Source: HIMB11 sp965657135 (GTDB lineage Bacteria; Pseudomonadota; Alphaproteobacteria; Rhodobacterales; Rhodobacteraceae). From it: 64,000 nt of DNA. Of this stretch, positions 33,954 to 41,664 are shown in pieces. Within the stretch, counting starts at the first letter, position 1; each line of letters starts with the position of its first letter. The translations under genes and the position numbers were made by a program. Below the pieces are notes generated by a model, which saw only the letters and a program-made list of their open reading frames with translations, was not told where the DNA came from and did no database searches. The DNA lies in the NCBI GenBank assembly GCA_965657135.1, contig CBFHNF010000003.1, forward strand, positions 62,001-126,000, in the 5' to 3' direction.

Positions 33954-36362
33954 ATGAAAACCAGCACACGTGTTGTTGTCATCGGCGGGGGCGTTGTTGG
34001 GTGTAGCGTTTTATATCACCTAACAAAATTGGGTTGGTCTGATGTAATGTTGTTGGAACGATCCGAGTTGACCTCTGGTTCGACATGGCATGCAGCTGGT
34101 GGATTTCATACTCTTAACGGTGACACCAACATGGCAGCACTTCAGGGATACACCATTCGACTTTATCGTGAATTAGAAGAGATCACAGGGATGTCCTGCG
34201 GTTTACACCATGTGGGTGGTATTACGCTGGCGGACAATCAAGAACGATTTGACATGCTTTTGGCAGAACGCGCCAAACATCGGTACATGGGGCTAGACAC
34301 CCAAATTATTGGACCAGATGAAATTCGTGATATTGCGCCCATTACGAATACGGATGGCATCATTGGTGCGCTTTATGATCCGTTGGATGGACACCTTGAC
34401 CCCAGTGGAACAACTCATGCCTATGCTAAGGCGGCGCGCATGGGCGGTGCCACAATAGAAACCCACTGTAAGGTCATCGAAACCAATCAACGCCCAGATG
34501 GCACATGGGATATTGTGACGGACAAGGGGACCATTCACACAGAACATATGGTCAATGCGGGTGGTCTGTGGGCACGTGAAGTTGGTGCCATGGCAGGTGT
34601 TTATTTGCCCCTTCACCCAATGGAACATCAATATATCGTCACAGATGACATTGCGATGATTTATGAACGGGACGAAGAACACCCGCATGTCATGGACCCC
34701 TCAGGAGAAAGCTATCTGCGCCAAGAAGGGCGCGGTTTATGCATCGGGTTTTATGAGCAGCCTTGTAAACCCTGGGCGGTTGACGGAACACCATGGAATT
34801 TTGGGCACGAGTTATTGGCCGACGATTTTGATAAAATCAACGATAGTATCGAATTCGCGTATAAGCGTTTCCCAGTATTGGAAACCGCAGGCGTGAAATC
34901 AGTAATCCATGGCCCATTTACATTTGCACCAGACGGCAATCCTTTGGTTGGGCCCATTCCGGGTTTACGTAATTATTGGTCTGCCTGTGGTGTTATGGCT
35001 GGGTTTAGTCAGGGCGGCGGTGTTGGTTTGATGTTAGCCCAGTGGATGATCGAAGGAGAGACTGAACGCGACACGATGGCCATGGATGTGGCCCGCTTTG
35101 GCGATTGGATTGGACCGGGGTACACATTACCAAAAGTCATCGAAAATTATCAAAAACGTTTTTCAGTCTCATATCCGAATGAAGAACTGCCCGCCGCACG
35201 ACCCATGCGGACAACACCCATGTACGACATATTCGACAATATGGGGGCTGTTTGGGGTGCACAATTCGGGCTAGAGGTGCCAAATTATTTCGCCACAGAG
35301 GATGAGCCGCGATATGAAACCCCATCCTTCCGTCGATCCAACGCATGGGAAGCCACCAAGCGCGAGGTGAAGGCCGTACGTGAAAATGTCGGAATAAATG
35401 AGGTTCATAATTTCGGGAAATACCGCGTGGCTGGCCGTGATGCACGCGCATGGTTAGATCGCATTATGGCGGGTCGGCTTCCAAAACCTGGCCGACTTAG
35501 CCTAACACCCATGTTGTCACACAAGGGGCGTTTGATTGGTGATTTCACAGTGTCGTGCCTGTCAGAAAATGAATTCCGGCTAACGGCGAGCTACGGCAGT
35601 CAGTCCTATCACATGCGTTGGTTCCTTCAGAACCAAACAGGTGATGTGCAAATCGAAAACATTTCGGATATTGTCAACGGGTTCCAATTGGCGGGCCCCA
35701 ATGCCGCCAAGGTATTACAAGCCGTCACGCGCAGTGACGTGTCTGCGATGAAGTTCATGGATGTTAATGAAATACCTGTCGGTATGATTAATTGCGTGGT
35801 GCAACGCGTCAGTTACACAGGTGATTTGGGGTTTGAAATCTACTGTCACACAATCGATCAACGCACGTTGTGGCAGGCCCTGTGGAAAGCAGGTCAGGAA
35901 TTTGACCTAAAACCCTTTGGCATGCGGGCCATGATGTCATTGCGTCTGGATAAGTTTTTCGGATCGTGGTTGCGCGAATTCTCACCTGACTACACAGCCG
36001 GAGAAACGGGAATGGATCGCTTTATTTCATGGAAGAAGGATATTGAATTTATTGGTAAATCAGCTGCGGTGAAAGAGCGCGATGCAGGAAGCAACCGTGC
36101 CCTCGTCGCGTTTGAGGTTGAGGCCAAGGATGCAGATGTAGTGGCCTATGAACCAGTTTGGATTGATGGCGAGGTGAAGGGATTCTGCACATCAGGTGGC
36201 TATTCACACTACGCCGAAAAATCCATAGCGCTTGCGCTGGTCCCACGTGAAAATGCGGTAGATGGTCAACAGGCAGAGATTGAAATTCTGGGCCAAATGC
36301 GAAAGGCGCGCGTCATAACAACGCCTCTGTTTGATGCAGATGGTGCGCGGATGCGTGGATAA
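33954..36362 (+). CDS. FAD-GcvT oxidoreductase, dimethylglycine/sarcosine dehydrogenase-like (copy 2)
   Basis: Paralogue of the gene at 31337-33751, about 802 residues with the same domain order (DAO: VVVIGGGVVGCSVLYHLTKL; GSTWHAAGGFHTLNGDTN; T domain near residues 430-690; C-terminal barrel). The start at 33954 has GGAGG eight bases upstream. Substrate-facing residues differ from copy 1 (for example FSQGGGVGL against FSQSGGMGL), so the two may use different methylated substrates. A MobA-like gene overlaps its end. Confidence 0.85.
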   Translation: MKTSTRVVVIGGGVVGCSVLYHLTKLGWSDVMLLERSELTSGSTWHAAGGFHTLNGDTNMAALQGYTIRLYRELEEITGMSCGLHHVGGITLADNQERFDMLLAERAKHRYMGLDTQIIGPDEIRDIAPITNTDGIIGALYDPLDGHLDPSGTTHAYAKAARMGGATIETHCKVIETNQRPDGTWDIVTDKGTIHTEHMVNAGGLWAREVGAMAGVYLPLHPMEHQYIVTDDIAMIYERDEEHPHVMDPSGESYLRQEGRGLCIGFYEQPCKPWAVDGTPWNFGHELLADDFDKINDSIEFAYKRFPVLETAGVKSVIHGPFTFAPDGNPLVGPIPGLRNYWSACGVMAGFSQGGGVGLMLAQWMIEGETERDTMAMDVARFGDWIGPGYTLPKVIENYQKRFSVSYPNEELPAARPMRTTPMYDIFDNMGAVWGAQFGLEVPNYFATEDEPRYETPSFRRSNAWEATKREVKAVRENVGINEVHNFGKYRVAGRDARAWLDRIMAGRLPKPGRLSLTPMLSHKGRLIGDFTVSCLSENEFRLTASYGSQSYHMRWFLQNQTGDVQIENISDIVNGFQLAGPNAAKVLQAVTRSDVSAMKFMDVNEIPVGMINCVVQRVSYTGDLGFEIYCHTIDQRTLWQALWKAGQEFDLKPFGMRAMMSLRLDKFFGSWLREFSPDYTAGETGMDRFISWKKDIEFIGKSAAVKERDAGSNRALVAFEVEAKDADVVAYEPVWIDGEVKGFCTSGGYSHYAEKSIALALVPRENAVDGQQAEIEILGQMRKARVITTPLFDADGARMRG

Positions 36363-36951
36363 ACCAGTGTCGTTGGCAATTGTTATATTGGCCGCTGGCG
36401 CCTCCTCTCGAATGCGGGGGCGCGACAAATTGTTTGAACCGATTGGCTCCGTTCCAATTCTTCAGCGGTTAGTTAAACTTGCCCAAGGTTTGGGACGAAC
36501 CTATGTCACCCTTCCCGATCCAGAACATCCGCGAAACGAGTTGATTGAGAATACGGATGCAACGCCTGTTTTCATCCCTAACGCGCATGAGGGAATGAGT
36601 GCGTCAATCAAACAAGCCTGCAACGAAATTGCGCAAACAGATGCCAAAGGAATGATGATTGTCACAGGGGATTTACCTGAACTCACTCAGCACCATTTTC
36701 AACGCATCGCAGCACATTGGTCTGAAAACCCAACTACATATGTGCAAGCAAAGGATTATTTAGGAAAACCGGGACATCCCGTGATTATTCCAAAAACGGG
36801 ATGGACCGAGGTGCAAACGCTGCAGGGCGATCATGGATTGCGCCATATATTACCAAACAAAAACGTCAGTTACATTGAATTCAATGATCACGGACCAACG
36901 TTAGATTTGGATACCCCCGAGGCATGGGAAGAATGGCGAAAAAATCGCTAG
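36355..36951 (+). CDS. MobA-like nucleotidyltransferase
   Basis: About 198 residues. The nucleotide-binding motif LAAGASSRMRGRDKLFEPIG near residue 12 and the VTGDLPELTQHHF and GHPVIIPK motifs are those of NTP_transf_3 (MobA/MocA) enzymes. MocA-like proteins attach CMP to molybdopterin for xanthine-dehydrogenase-type enzymes; no such enzyme is in the window. Start is likely the GTG at 36355, overlapping the previous stop by eight bases; it could also be a further upstream ATG at 36331. Confidence 0.65.
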   Translation: MDKPVSLAIVILAAGASSRMRGRDKLFEPIGSVPILQRLVKLAQGLGRTYVTLPDPEHPRNELIENTDATPVFIPNAHEGMSASIKQACNEIAQTDAKGMMIVTGDLPELTQHHFQRIAAHWSENPTTYVQAKDYLGKPGHPVIIPKTGWTEVQTLQGDHGLRHILPNKNVSYIEFNDHGPTLDLDTPEAWEEWRKNR

Positions 36952-37301
36952 CGCACGATCCGCAATGAGCGACGATTGTTTTTTGGGAATCGAACCGGAC
37001 GGCACAATGGACGTACGTCGTCAAAATTAAATCCTATTAATTCAGCGTTGTCCCAATTATCGCCCGCTGCACCAAACTCATCTGGTTTACGCGCACTCGA
37101 TGCTTCTTCAATCACAATGCCAAAATAAGCGATATTACCGTTGGCATAACTGAGAACAATGTCACCTACCTCAGCATCAGCCATCGTGTCGAAAAAGTAA
37201 TTTCGGTTGCCGTCAGACTTTAACTTTGGCGACCATAGAAAACCGCCTTCGATCTCGTGTTTGAAAGTTTATTTGTGATTGACCCACCAGTATTTTTGAA
37301 T
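36948..37301 (-). pseudogene. Remnant of an HNH/EVE-like endonuclease N-terminal domain
   Basis: Reading on the minus strand, KYWWVNHK is followed by an in-frame TAA (37269-37271) and then TFKHEIEGGFLWSPKLKSDG ... GDIVLSYANGNIAYFGIVIE. The expected order in the family of HNH-endonuclease-like proteins is WWVNxKQTxxHE, so the TAA is a CAA-to-TAA change at the Q. The piece breaks off after about 110 residues without an HNH domain. It is a broken remnant; residues 37184 down (78 codons) could still be translated from an internal ATG. Recognition of the family is from memory. Confidence 0.55.
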
Positions 37302-37309
37302 CTTTCGAA

Positions 37310-37453
37310 CTAACCCTTCTTATTCTTCGGGTTTCTACTGAACCGCCTGCTTATCGGGCGCGGAGTAAATCTTGGGTTTCGCCGATGCCTCTTTTTTCGT
37401 AGCAGAACGATAATTAGGGCAACCAAAGCAAGAAATAGGATTGTTTCAGTCAT
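37310..37453 (-). CDS. Small basic membrane protein, 47 residues
   Basis: Starts ATGACTGA overlapping the stop of the nuclease-like gene (translational coupling). The protein begins MTETILFLALVALIIVLL and ends in a very basic tail (RRNPRFTPRP). One membrane helix. No known family. Probably part of the nuclease operon. Confidence 0.5.
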   Translation of the reverse strand: MTETILFLALVALIIVLLRKKRHRRNPRFTPRPISRRFSRNPKNKKG

Positions 37454-38129
37454 TTGGTTTTATTCTGATTTCAGCATCATCCCATTTTTCAACTAGCGAG
37501 ATTTCTTCGTCTTCGGGTTCTGCTTTTGGTTCTTTAACAGGCTCAATCTCAACAACCTCAACTGGATGCGGTTTTGGTTCTTCGGGTTGGGCTAAGGGAT
37601 GTTTCTTAGCATTGTTATTATAGGGAGTAGGCTTAACTCGTCTGCGACCTGCACCCGTTTCAAACTCTTTGTATTTGCTACCCGTAAATGTAGGTATGTC
37701 TCGAGCTAAGCCACGACTAATAAGTTCTGCGCCAATGTCTTTGTCGCCATCGATGTAACATGTTGCAACGATACGGTCATATGATGTCTCTCCGTTAGGA
37801 ACGACCTTCACAACCTTACCTTTCAGTATCTTAACCATTTCCCATTTTGATTTCTGTCCCCATGCTTGGTCTAGCTCTGGAGCGTTTACGCCTGCTAGGC
37901 GTATTTTCTGTCTTTTAACCACAATTGTGTCACCGTCTATGACGTGAGCCTTGCCTTCGAAAGGCTTAAAATATTTTGGGTTAAACTCGTATTGTTTAAC
38001 ATGTTGCGTCCTTTTACTGCGTAGCTTTGGTTTTCGCCTACCTCCGTAATAGGGACGGCTGCTAGACCTTTTACCTGACCCAAGCAGGAAAATGGCAACA
38101 AAGAGAAAAATGAGTACTAATATTTCCAT
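37446..38129 (-). CDS. Membrane-anchored thermonuclease-like (SNase) protein
   Basis: 227 residues: N-terminal membrane helix (MEILVLIFLFVAIFLLG), a basic linker (RRKPKLRSKRTQ), then a staphylococcal-nuclease fold with AHVIDGDTIVVKRQKIRLAG near residue 58, VNAPELDQAWG, and YDRIVATCYIDG-IGAELISRGLARD; the Asp, Arg and Glu of the active-site pattern appear present. A proline/acid-rich tail follows from about residue 175. The ATG at 38129 is preferred to a GTG at 38141. It would degrade DNA or RNA at the cell surface, but could also be a non-catalytic member. Confidence 0.8.
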   Translation of the reverse strand: MEILVLIFLFVAIFLLGSGKRSSSRPYYGGRRKPKLRSKRTQHVKQYEFNPKYFKPFEGKAHVIDGDTIVVKRQKIRLAGVNAPELDQAWGQKSKWEMVKILKGKVVKVVPNGETSYDRIVATCYIDGDKDIGAELISRGLARDIPTFTGSKYKEFETGAGRRRVKPTPYNNNAKKHPLAQPEEPKPHPVEVVEIEPVKEPKAEPEDEEISLVEKWDDAEIRIKPND

Positions 38130-38141
38130 AATAGATAACAC

Positions 38142-38393
38142 ACATGCCTAATATCCATCTAACATTACCCAGCTTCAAACCATAATCAACAATCACATGT
38201 CCCTCCAGTGCCGCTGCGGGCAGCGCAAACATTGATTTTCGGATCGCGTGCATCACTTCTAATTGGTGGTCAAGTGGTTTTGACCAGCTAGCTGACGGGC
38301 GTACATCACCAATGCTACGACGTCTGTCAGCTCACTAAGGTTCGTGCCTAAATACACGCGAAATGGTCAACGGTTAAGCAGTAAGGATACAAA
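38142..38393. other. Intergenic stretch with a decayed zinc-ribbon start
   Basis: No intact gene. Contains the zinc-ribbon remnant at 38197-38235 and an inverted repeat AGCTGAC/GTCAGCT at about 38290-38331. The arms leave about 28 bases between them, so it may form a loop or be an operator. Confidence 0.4.
38197..38235 (+). pseudogene. Decayed zinc-ribbon gene, copy 1 (start only)
   Basis: ATG then MSLQCRCGQRK followed by H and a stop. This matches the first 11 codons of the copy at 42040 with four base changes in about 33. Later codons are lost. Confidence 0.55.
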
Positions 38394-38588
38394 ATGACAC
38401 CTTTATACGGGTTCAGCGATAGGGCTGCGCAACTCTATGACTACAAGTGCGACTGTACTTTATGTGGCGGCGATCAATCGGACTGGACCACGATGAGTGA
38501 TACGCAAAAGATGACCAGAGCGTTAATCGTAATAGCGCAACACAAAGTCAATGAAGATTTAAAGAAAACACCATTCCATACCAGTTAG
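38394..38588 (+). CDS. Small protein of unknown function, 64 residues
   Basis: ATG with TAAGGATA upstream. Contains a cysteine cluster KCDCTLCGGDQ that could hold a metal, then a helical tail. No family recognised. Ends four bases before a strong inverted repeat (38592-38635). Coding status is moderately supported by the ribosome-binding site and the clean frame. Confidence 0.4.
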   Translation: MTPLYGFSDRAAQLYDYKCDCTLCGGDQSDWTTMSDTQKMTRALIVIAQHKVNEDLKKTPFHTS

Positions 38589-38591
38589 GAA

Positions 38592-38635
38592 AAGAGGCGG
38601 TCACGCGACTTGAATACACCGGGGGACCGCCTCTT
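38592..38635 (+). terminator. Long inverted repeat after the 64-residue protein
   Basis: AAGAGGCGGTC pairs perfectly (11 bp) with GACCGCCTCTT around a 22-base loop. There is no T run, so it may be a bidirectional terminator, a mobile-element end or an mRNA 3' structure. Confidence 0.45.
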
Positions 38636-38952
38636 AACGAACCCATGGAGAAGTCTCTTATACGTAGCCAACATAACAGGAGCCATAGAATTCGGTTTAA
38701 CCGCTTACCTTGGCAGTCTGTGCATCTATTTTTAGCGATGAACCTATTGATGAAACGTCGCATCTCAGCAAATCGATCAAAAAAAGGTCGTAGTTATTTG
38801 CCTTTATCAAGATGGACAGGAAATAACTACGAAAAACTATGCCACGGTTACGCTGCGGTTGCCAAATCAGTTCGAGTAAACCATAACTTATGATCCAACC
38901 TGATTTTGCTAGCGTACATACTATACACGACGCTAAATTTTGGGAGGCTGCT

Positions 38953-39171
38953 ATGAAAGCCATGAGAAACTTTTGGGCGCGTGAATGGTTGATGAGAGAC
39001 ATTGGCTTACGACATGGTACCAATGATCTGTCAACAGTCATCGAGATTGCACAAACCGCTGGATTATTAGGAGCGAACGCTGAGATGACAGAAGCAGGTC
39101 AGATCTACGTGACTGCTAATCGACATCGCGTTGAAGTGCTTAAACATGATGCGATCGTTTCTCCTCTTTGA
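38953..39171 (+). CDS. Small protein of unknown function
   Basis: 72 residues from the ATG at 38953, which has GGGAGG five bases upstream; an ATG at 38890 would add 21 residues. Sequence: MKAMRNFWAREWLMRDIG, later RVEVLKHDAIVSPL at the end. Helical and unassigned. The opposite strand also has a long frame here, but it lacks a ribosome-binding site. Confidence 0.4.
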   Translation: MKAMRNFWAREWLMRDIGLRHGTNDLSTVIEIAQTAGLLGANAEMTEAGQIYVTANRHRVEVLKHDAIVSPL

Positions 39172-39222
39172 GCGGTAATGTTTTGGCGCAATGCTGTTTC
39201 GTTGTTCAAGGTAAACTTGAAG

Positions 39223-39813
39223 ATGCATAAATTGAAGTATCTCATAACTACAATTTCATTGATTTGGAGTTCAGCAGTAATGGCACTGGAAGAACCAAAG
39301 TACTCAATCATAACGCAGACAAATGATTATGAAATTCGGAAGTATGAAGACCGACTGGCAGTGGAAACACTAGAAAGCAGTGGTGAAAACAGAGCGTTCT
39401 CTCTGCTCTTTAAATATATTTCAGGAGCAAACGAACTTAACTCCAAAGTCGCGATGACAATTCCAGTTACTCAGTCGACTAAAATTGACATGACCGCACC
39501 AGTTACCCAAGTGGAGATAGATGGCGATCGCGTTATGCGTTTTTTTCTGCCTAACAAATTCACAATTGAAGATGCGCCACGCCCAACGTCTAATGCTGTC
39601 AGGCTCGTAATTGTGAAAGGTCAAACGTACGCGGTCGCGCGATATTCAGGAAGATCAAGTGAACAAAACTTTATTCGCCACACTCGCAAGCTGAGTGAAG
39701 CCTTGAAGCGAGATGACCTTCAGGCAAGCGGCTATCCAATCAAGGCAACATTCAATGGGCCATTCATACCGTTTTTCCTTCGTCGGAACGAGGTGATGGT
39801 GCCTATTAATTAG
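39223..39813 (+). CDS. SOUL-family haem-binding protein
   Basis: 196 residues with a signal peptide (MHKLKYLITTISLIWSSAVMA|LEEPKY). The SOUL fold signatures are EIRKYEDRLAVET near residue 45, KVAMTIPVTQS near 85, KIDMTAPVTQ near 97, and GPFIPFFLRRNEVMVPI at the end; the paired MTxPVT motifs are typical. Members bind haem or act in porphyrin handling and stress. It is exported, probably to the periplasm. The start at 39223 fits the signal peptide; earlier ATGs lie in frame. Stands in an accessory region of low gene density. Confidence 0.85.
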   Translation: MHKLKYLITTISLIWSSAVMALEEPKYSIITQTNDYEIRKYEDRLAVETLESSGENRAFSLLFKYISGANELNSKVAMTIPVTQSTKIDMTAPVTQVEIDGDRVMRFFLPNKFTIEDAPRPTSNAVRLVIVKGQTYAVARYSGRSSEQNFIRHTRKLSEALKRDDLQASGYPIKATFNGPFIPFFLRRNEVMVPIN

Positions 39814-39853
39814 TGAGACGCTGAAAGCAAATTTTTTCTCCACGTGTAATCAT
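39806..39853 (-). pseudogene. Terminase-like start, copy A (15 codons)
   Basis: From ATG at 39853: MITRGEKIC then FQRLTN and stop. The first 19 bases (39837-39855) are 17/19 identical to 40389-40407. The piece looks like the first codons of a phage terminase large subunit (pattern M-x-x-R-G-E/D-K-V/I-C). It overlaps the SOUL gene's end and is not expected to be functional. Confidence 0.35.
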
Positions 39854-39909
39854 TTGGTAATTTTGTCCAATAGTGATACATTCGCTTTGCCAACAGAAGG
39901 AGATAAACA

Positions 39910-40176
39910 ATGTATGCAACTTCAGCAGATTGGTCGTTTGACCAAGTAGCAGACTTTTCTGAACTGGGACCAAAGATGGCTGCTAGCATGAAAGCTGCTG
40001 GCGCAGTTCATTGGCATTTTGTTATTACTAGCGAAACTACCGCCAGAAGCATGATGGTTTGGCCTGATAAAGAAACAGCGCACAAAGCAATAAAAATGTT
40101 TCGTGAAGAGGCATCGGCCGATAATGGCTCAACAATTACATCTACGTGCGAAGGTGAAATAGTCGCGGGATTTTAA
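39910..40176 (+). CDS. Small protein, likely ferredoxin-like / dimeric alpha-beta barrel fold
   Basis: 88 residues behind a strong ribosome-binding site (AGAAGGAGATA). The beta-alpha-beta pattern (for example AVHWHFVITSETTARSMMVW and KAIKMFREEA) resembles ABM-type proteins of the dimeric barrel superfamily. No catalytic residues can be named. It is the first of three such small genes, each with a similar GGAGA-type leader. Function unknown. Confidence 0.55.
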   Translation: MYATSADWSFDQVADFSELGPKMAASMKAAGAVHWHFVITSETTARSMMVWPDKETAHKAIKMFREEASADNGSTITSTCEGEIVAGF

Positions 40177-40177
40177 A

Positions 40178-40339
40178 ATGCCTAGGCGTTCAGAAGAACA
40201 GCGGGTTAGCAGTTTCGTGATTTATTTTTGTATCGCGGTTACAGTCGCCGTTTCGCTGTATGTGACTTTTGTTGCGGCCGACCTGCATCGACTTTTGCAA
40301 TCGCTTTACGTGCTTTTGTCTCTAGCTTTTCAAATTTAG
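40178..40339 (+). CDS. Small membrane protein, 53 residues
   Basis: ATG at 40178, two bases after the preceding stop, starts MPRRSEEQRVSSFVIYFC; one or two membrane helices follow and TAG is at 40337-40339. Its 3' third (40286-40339) is a repeat of 40732-40785, and the opposite strand there encodes a possible remnant, so the plus-strand frame may be chance. Low confidence. Confidence 0.35.
   Translation: MPRRSEEQRVSSFVIYFCIAVTVAVSLYVTFVAADLHRLLQSLYVLLSLAFQI
40286..40339 (-). repeat. Repeat pair, copy 1 (remnant of an unknown minus-strand gene)
   Basis: On the minus strand reads KFEKLETKARKAIAKVDAG; the copy at 40732-40785 reads KLETKARSAIAKIGTY. The amino-acid likeness with mostly synonymous or conservative base changes suggests an old duplicated coding piece. 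Family unknown. Confidence 0.5.
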
Positions 40340-40405
40340 TGAGTAGTTTGAGATCAAACAGTAGCGTTCAATAAATTGGCAAACTTTGTCTCCACGTGTC
40401 GTCAT
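40322..40405 (-). pseudogene. Terminase-like start, copy B (27 codons)
   Basis: From ATG at 40405: MTTRGDKVCQFIERYC, which resembles the beginning of phage terminase large subunits (pattern RG-E/D-K-V-C-x-F-I-E-x-Y-C), then diverges and stops. Its 5' end duplicates that at 39853. It probably marks a former phage packaging gene, now lost. Recognition from memory only. Confidence 0.45.
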
Positions 40406-40447
40406 TTAGCTGCTAGGCTCCAAGCTATAACATAGGGAGAAAACAAA

Positions 40448-40705
40448 ATGTTATTCATGATCACAAGCAAGCATGACTATTCAACATGTCAAGCCAATCA
40501 TCCAGAAAACAACCAACACTTCCGCGATACTTTGTCAAATTTAGGAGATCACGGAATAAAGGTTCATGCGATGTATTCTAATCGCTTGCAACACAGCGCG
40601 TTTATAGTTTGCGAGGCAGATAGCATGGAGCAACTGGATGCCGGCTTTAGTCCAATATTGGACTTTGGAAATTTTGAAGTCACGCCTGTAATGGAACGCA
40701 AATAG
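40448..40705 (+). CDS. Small protein, likely dimeric alpha-beta barrel fold
   Basis: 85 residues with leader CATAGGGAGAAAACAAA before the ATG. It begins MLFMITSKHDYSTCQANH; the pattern resembles DUF3303/ABM-like proteins, where a first beta strand is followed by a helix and an acidic SMEQLD region. Unassigned function. Directly followed by the second copy of the minus-strand repeat. Confidence 0.5.
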   Translation: MLFMITSKHDYSTCQANHPENNQHFRDTLSNLGDHGIKVHAMYSNRLQHSAFIVCEADSMEQLDAGFSPILDFGNFEVTPVMERK

Positions 40706-40785
40706 CTACTGCGCCCTAGCAATAAGATCGTATGTTCCGATCTTTGCAATCGCTGAACGTGCTTTCGTTTCTAGCTTACAAAGCC
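40706..40785 (-). repeat. Repeat pair, copy 2 (remnant of an unknown minus-strand gene)
   Basis: On the minus strand reads WLCKLETKARSAIAKIGTYD, then LIARAQ and a stop at 40706-40708, which adjoins the stop of the plus-strand gene. The matched part is 40732-40785; see copy 1 at 40286-40339. Confidence 0.5.
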
Positions 40786-40787
40786 AT

Positions 40788-40854
40788 AGAGTGTTCTGGC
40801 ATCGCAAACTCGTGTCTGTGAAAGAGTCGATAAGTATGTTGCTTGCTGTCCAGA
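40788..40854 (+). pseudogene. Decayed zinc-ribbon gene, copy 2
   Basis: Reads in one frame GHRKLVSVKESISMLLAV, aligned without gaps to HRELLSVKEFISKLSP of the copy at 41452. The upstream cysteine part is shifted or deleted. It is a broken copy. Confidence 0.5.
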
Positions 40855-40987
40855 CACGACGTAGCTAGTCCAGTCTCGCTGGAAATATTTGTCCGATCAT
40901 GCTTTGGGTTCCTGATACAGTTTTTGTACTAGTTGAGCTTTTCTTCAGCGCTAAACTTTCCTCACCAACATCACAGGGAGAAGTAAA

Positions 40988-41320
40988 ATGTCACTAATGT
41001 ACATGGTTCAATTAAAGTACACAAAAGAAGCACTGATGGCGATTATTGATCAGCAACAGGATAGGATGGCTGCAGCGGAGGCTCTATGTGAAAGCGTCGG
41101 AGGTAAACTTCATGGAATGTGGGGTGTTACGGGTCAAGATCACCATATGTTTGCAATCGTTGAGGCTCCATCTGAGGTCGCTTATATGAGTGCATACATG
41201 AAACTGATGAAGTCAGGTGCTTTTGAAACTTTAAAAACTGTTAAGCTATACAGCACAGCGCAGGTAGCAGAAGCCGCTTCAATGGTCGCAGGTATCGAAT
41301 ATACACCAGCCACTGGATAA
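40988..41320 (+). CDS. GYD-domain protein
   Basis: 110 residues with a strong GGGAGAAG site. It fits the GYD family: MSLMYMVQLKYTKEALMAII, RMAAAEALCESVGGKLHGM, then DHHMFAIVEAPSEVAYMSAY. GYD proteins are dimeric ferredoxin-like folds of unclear function. The third of the small barrel genes in this stretch, and the most recognisable. Confidence 0.75.
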   Translation: MSLMYMVQLKYTKEALMAIIDQQQDRMAAAEALCESVGGKLHGMWGVTGQDHHMFAIVEAPSEVAYMSAYMKLMKSGAFETLKTVKLYSTAQVAEAASMVAGIEYTPATG

Positions 41321-41323
41321 AAG

Positions 41324-41428
41324 TTACTTCCTAGCAGCCCCGCCAGAGAAGCCGAAGTAAGCACCAACAAGTGCCGATAGCGATCCATGCATCATCATAG
41401 CTTCGGCCACACTGGCGGGGTCTGCCAT
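41324..41428 (-). pseudogene. Short remnant, possible C-terminus of a membrane/holin-like protein
   Basis: A 34-codon frame: MADPASVAEAMMMHGSLSAL, then VGAYFGFSGGAARK. The small-residue helix GSLSALVGAYFGFSGG would be a membrane segment; it looks like the tail of a larger protein, perhaps a phage holin. Starts three bases after the GYD stop in the opposite sense. Confidence 0.3.
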
Positions 41429-41451
41429 AGTCGACAATAATAAACAATCAC

Positions 41452-41625
41452 TTGTCTTTTGAGTACCGCTGTCGGCATCGCGAACTCCTGTCAGTGAAAG
41501 AGTTTATTAGTAAGTTAAGTCCAATTACGACGACTTATACTGTTGCTAGAAATGTCAAATGTTCATATAAAAGATTTAATAATTTTATGTGCTTGTTTCA
41601 AGACCGGTATAACAACTTCAGATAG
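41452..41625 (+). pseudogene. Decayed zinc-ribbon gene, copy 3 (57 codons, open)
   Basis: A TTG opens a frame with LSFEYRCRHRELLSVKEFIS, KLSPITTTYTVARNVKCSYK and a 17-residue tail. The zinc-binding CRCG and CSxC pairs seen in the family are changed to YRCR and CSYK, so it has lost most metal ligands. It aligns without gaps to the copy at 42040 over about 39 codons. It could still be translated but looks decayed. Confidence 0.5.
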
Positions 41626-41664
41626 TTATTATATCTTTCATGGTGGTAAAAATTGGTGAATACA

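Noticed and set aside
36970..37000. GGGAATCGAACCGG as a duplicated tRNA 3' end (att site)
   Set aside because: It only loosely resembles a T-arm and does not match the tRNA-Leu end.
38645..39041. Overlapping 82- and 114-codon frames on opposite strands
   Set aside because: Neither has a domain or a ribosome-binding site; the frame at 38953 has a GGGAGG site and was kept instead.
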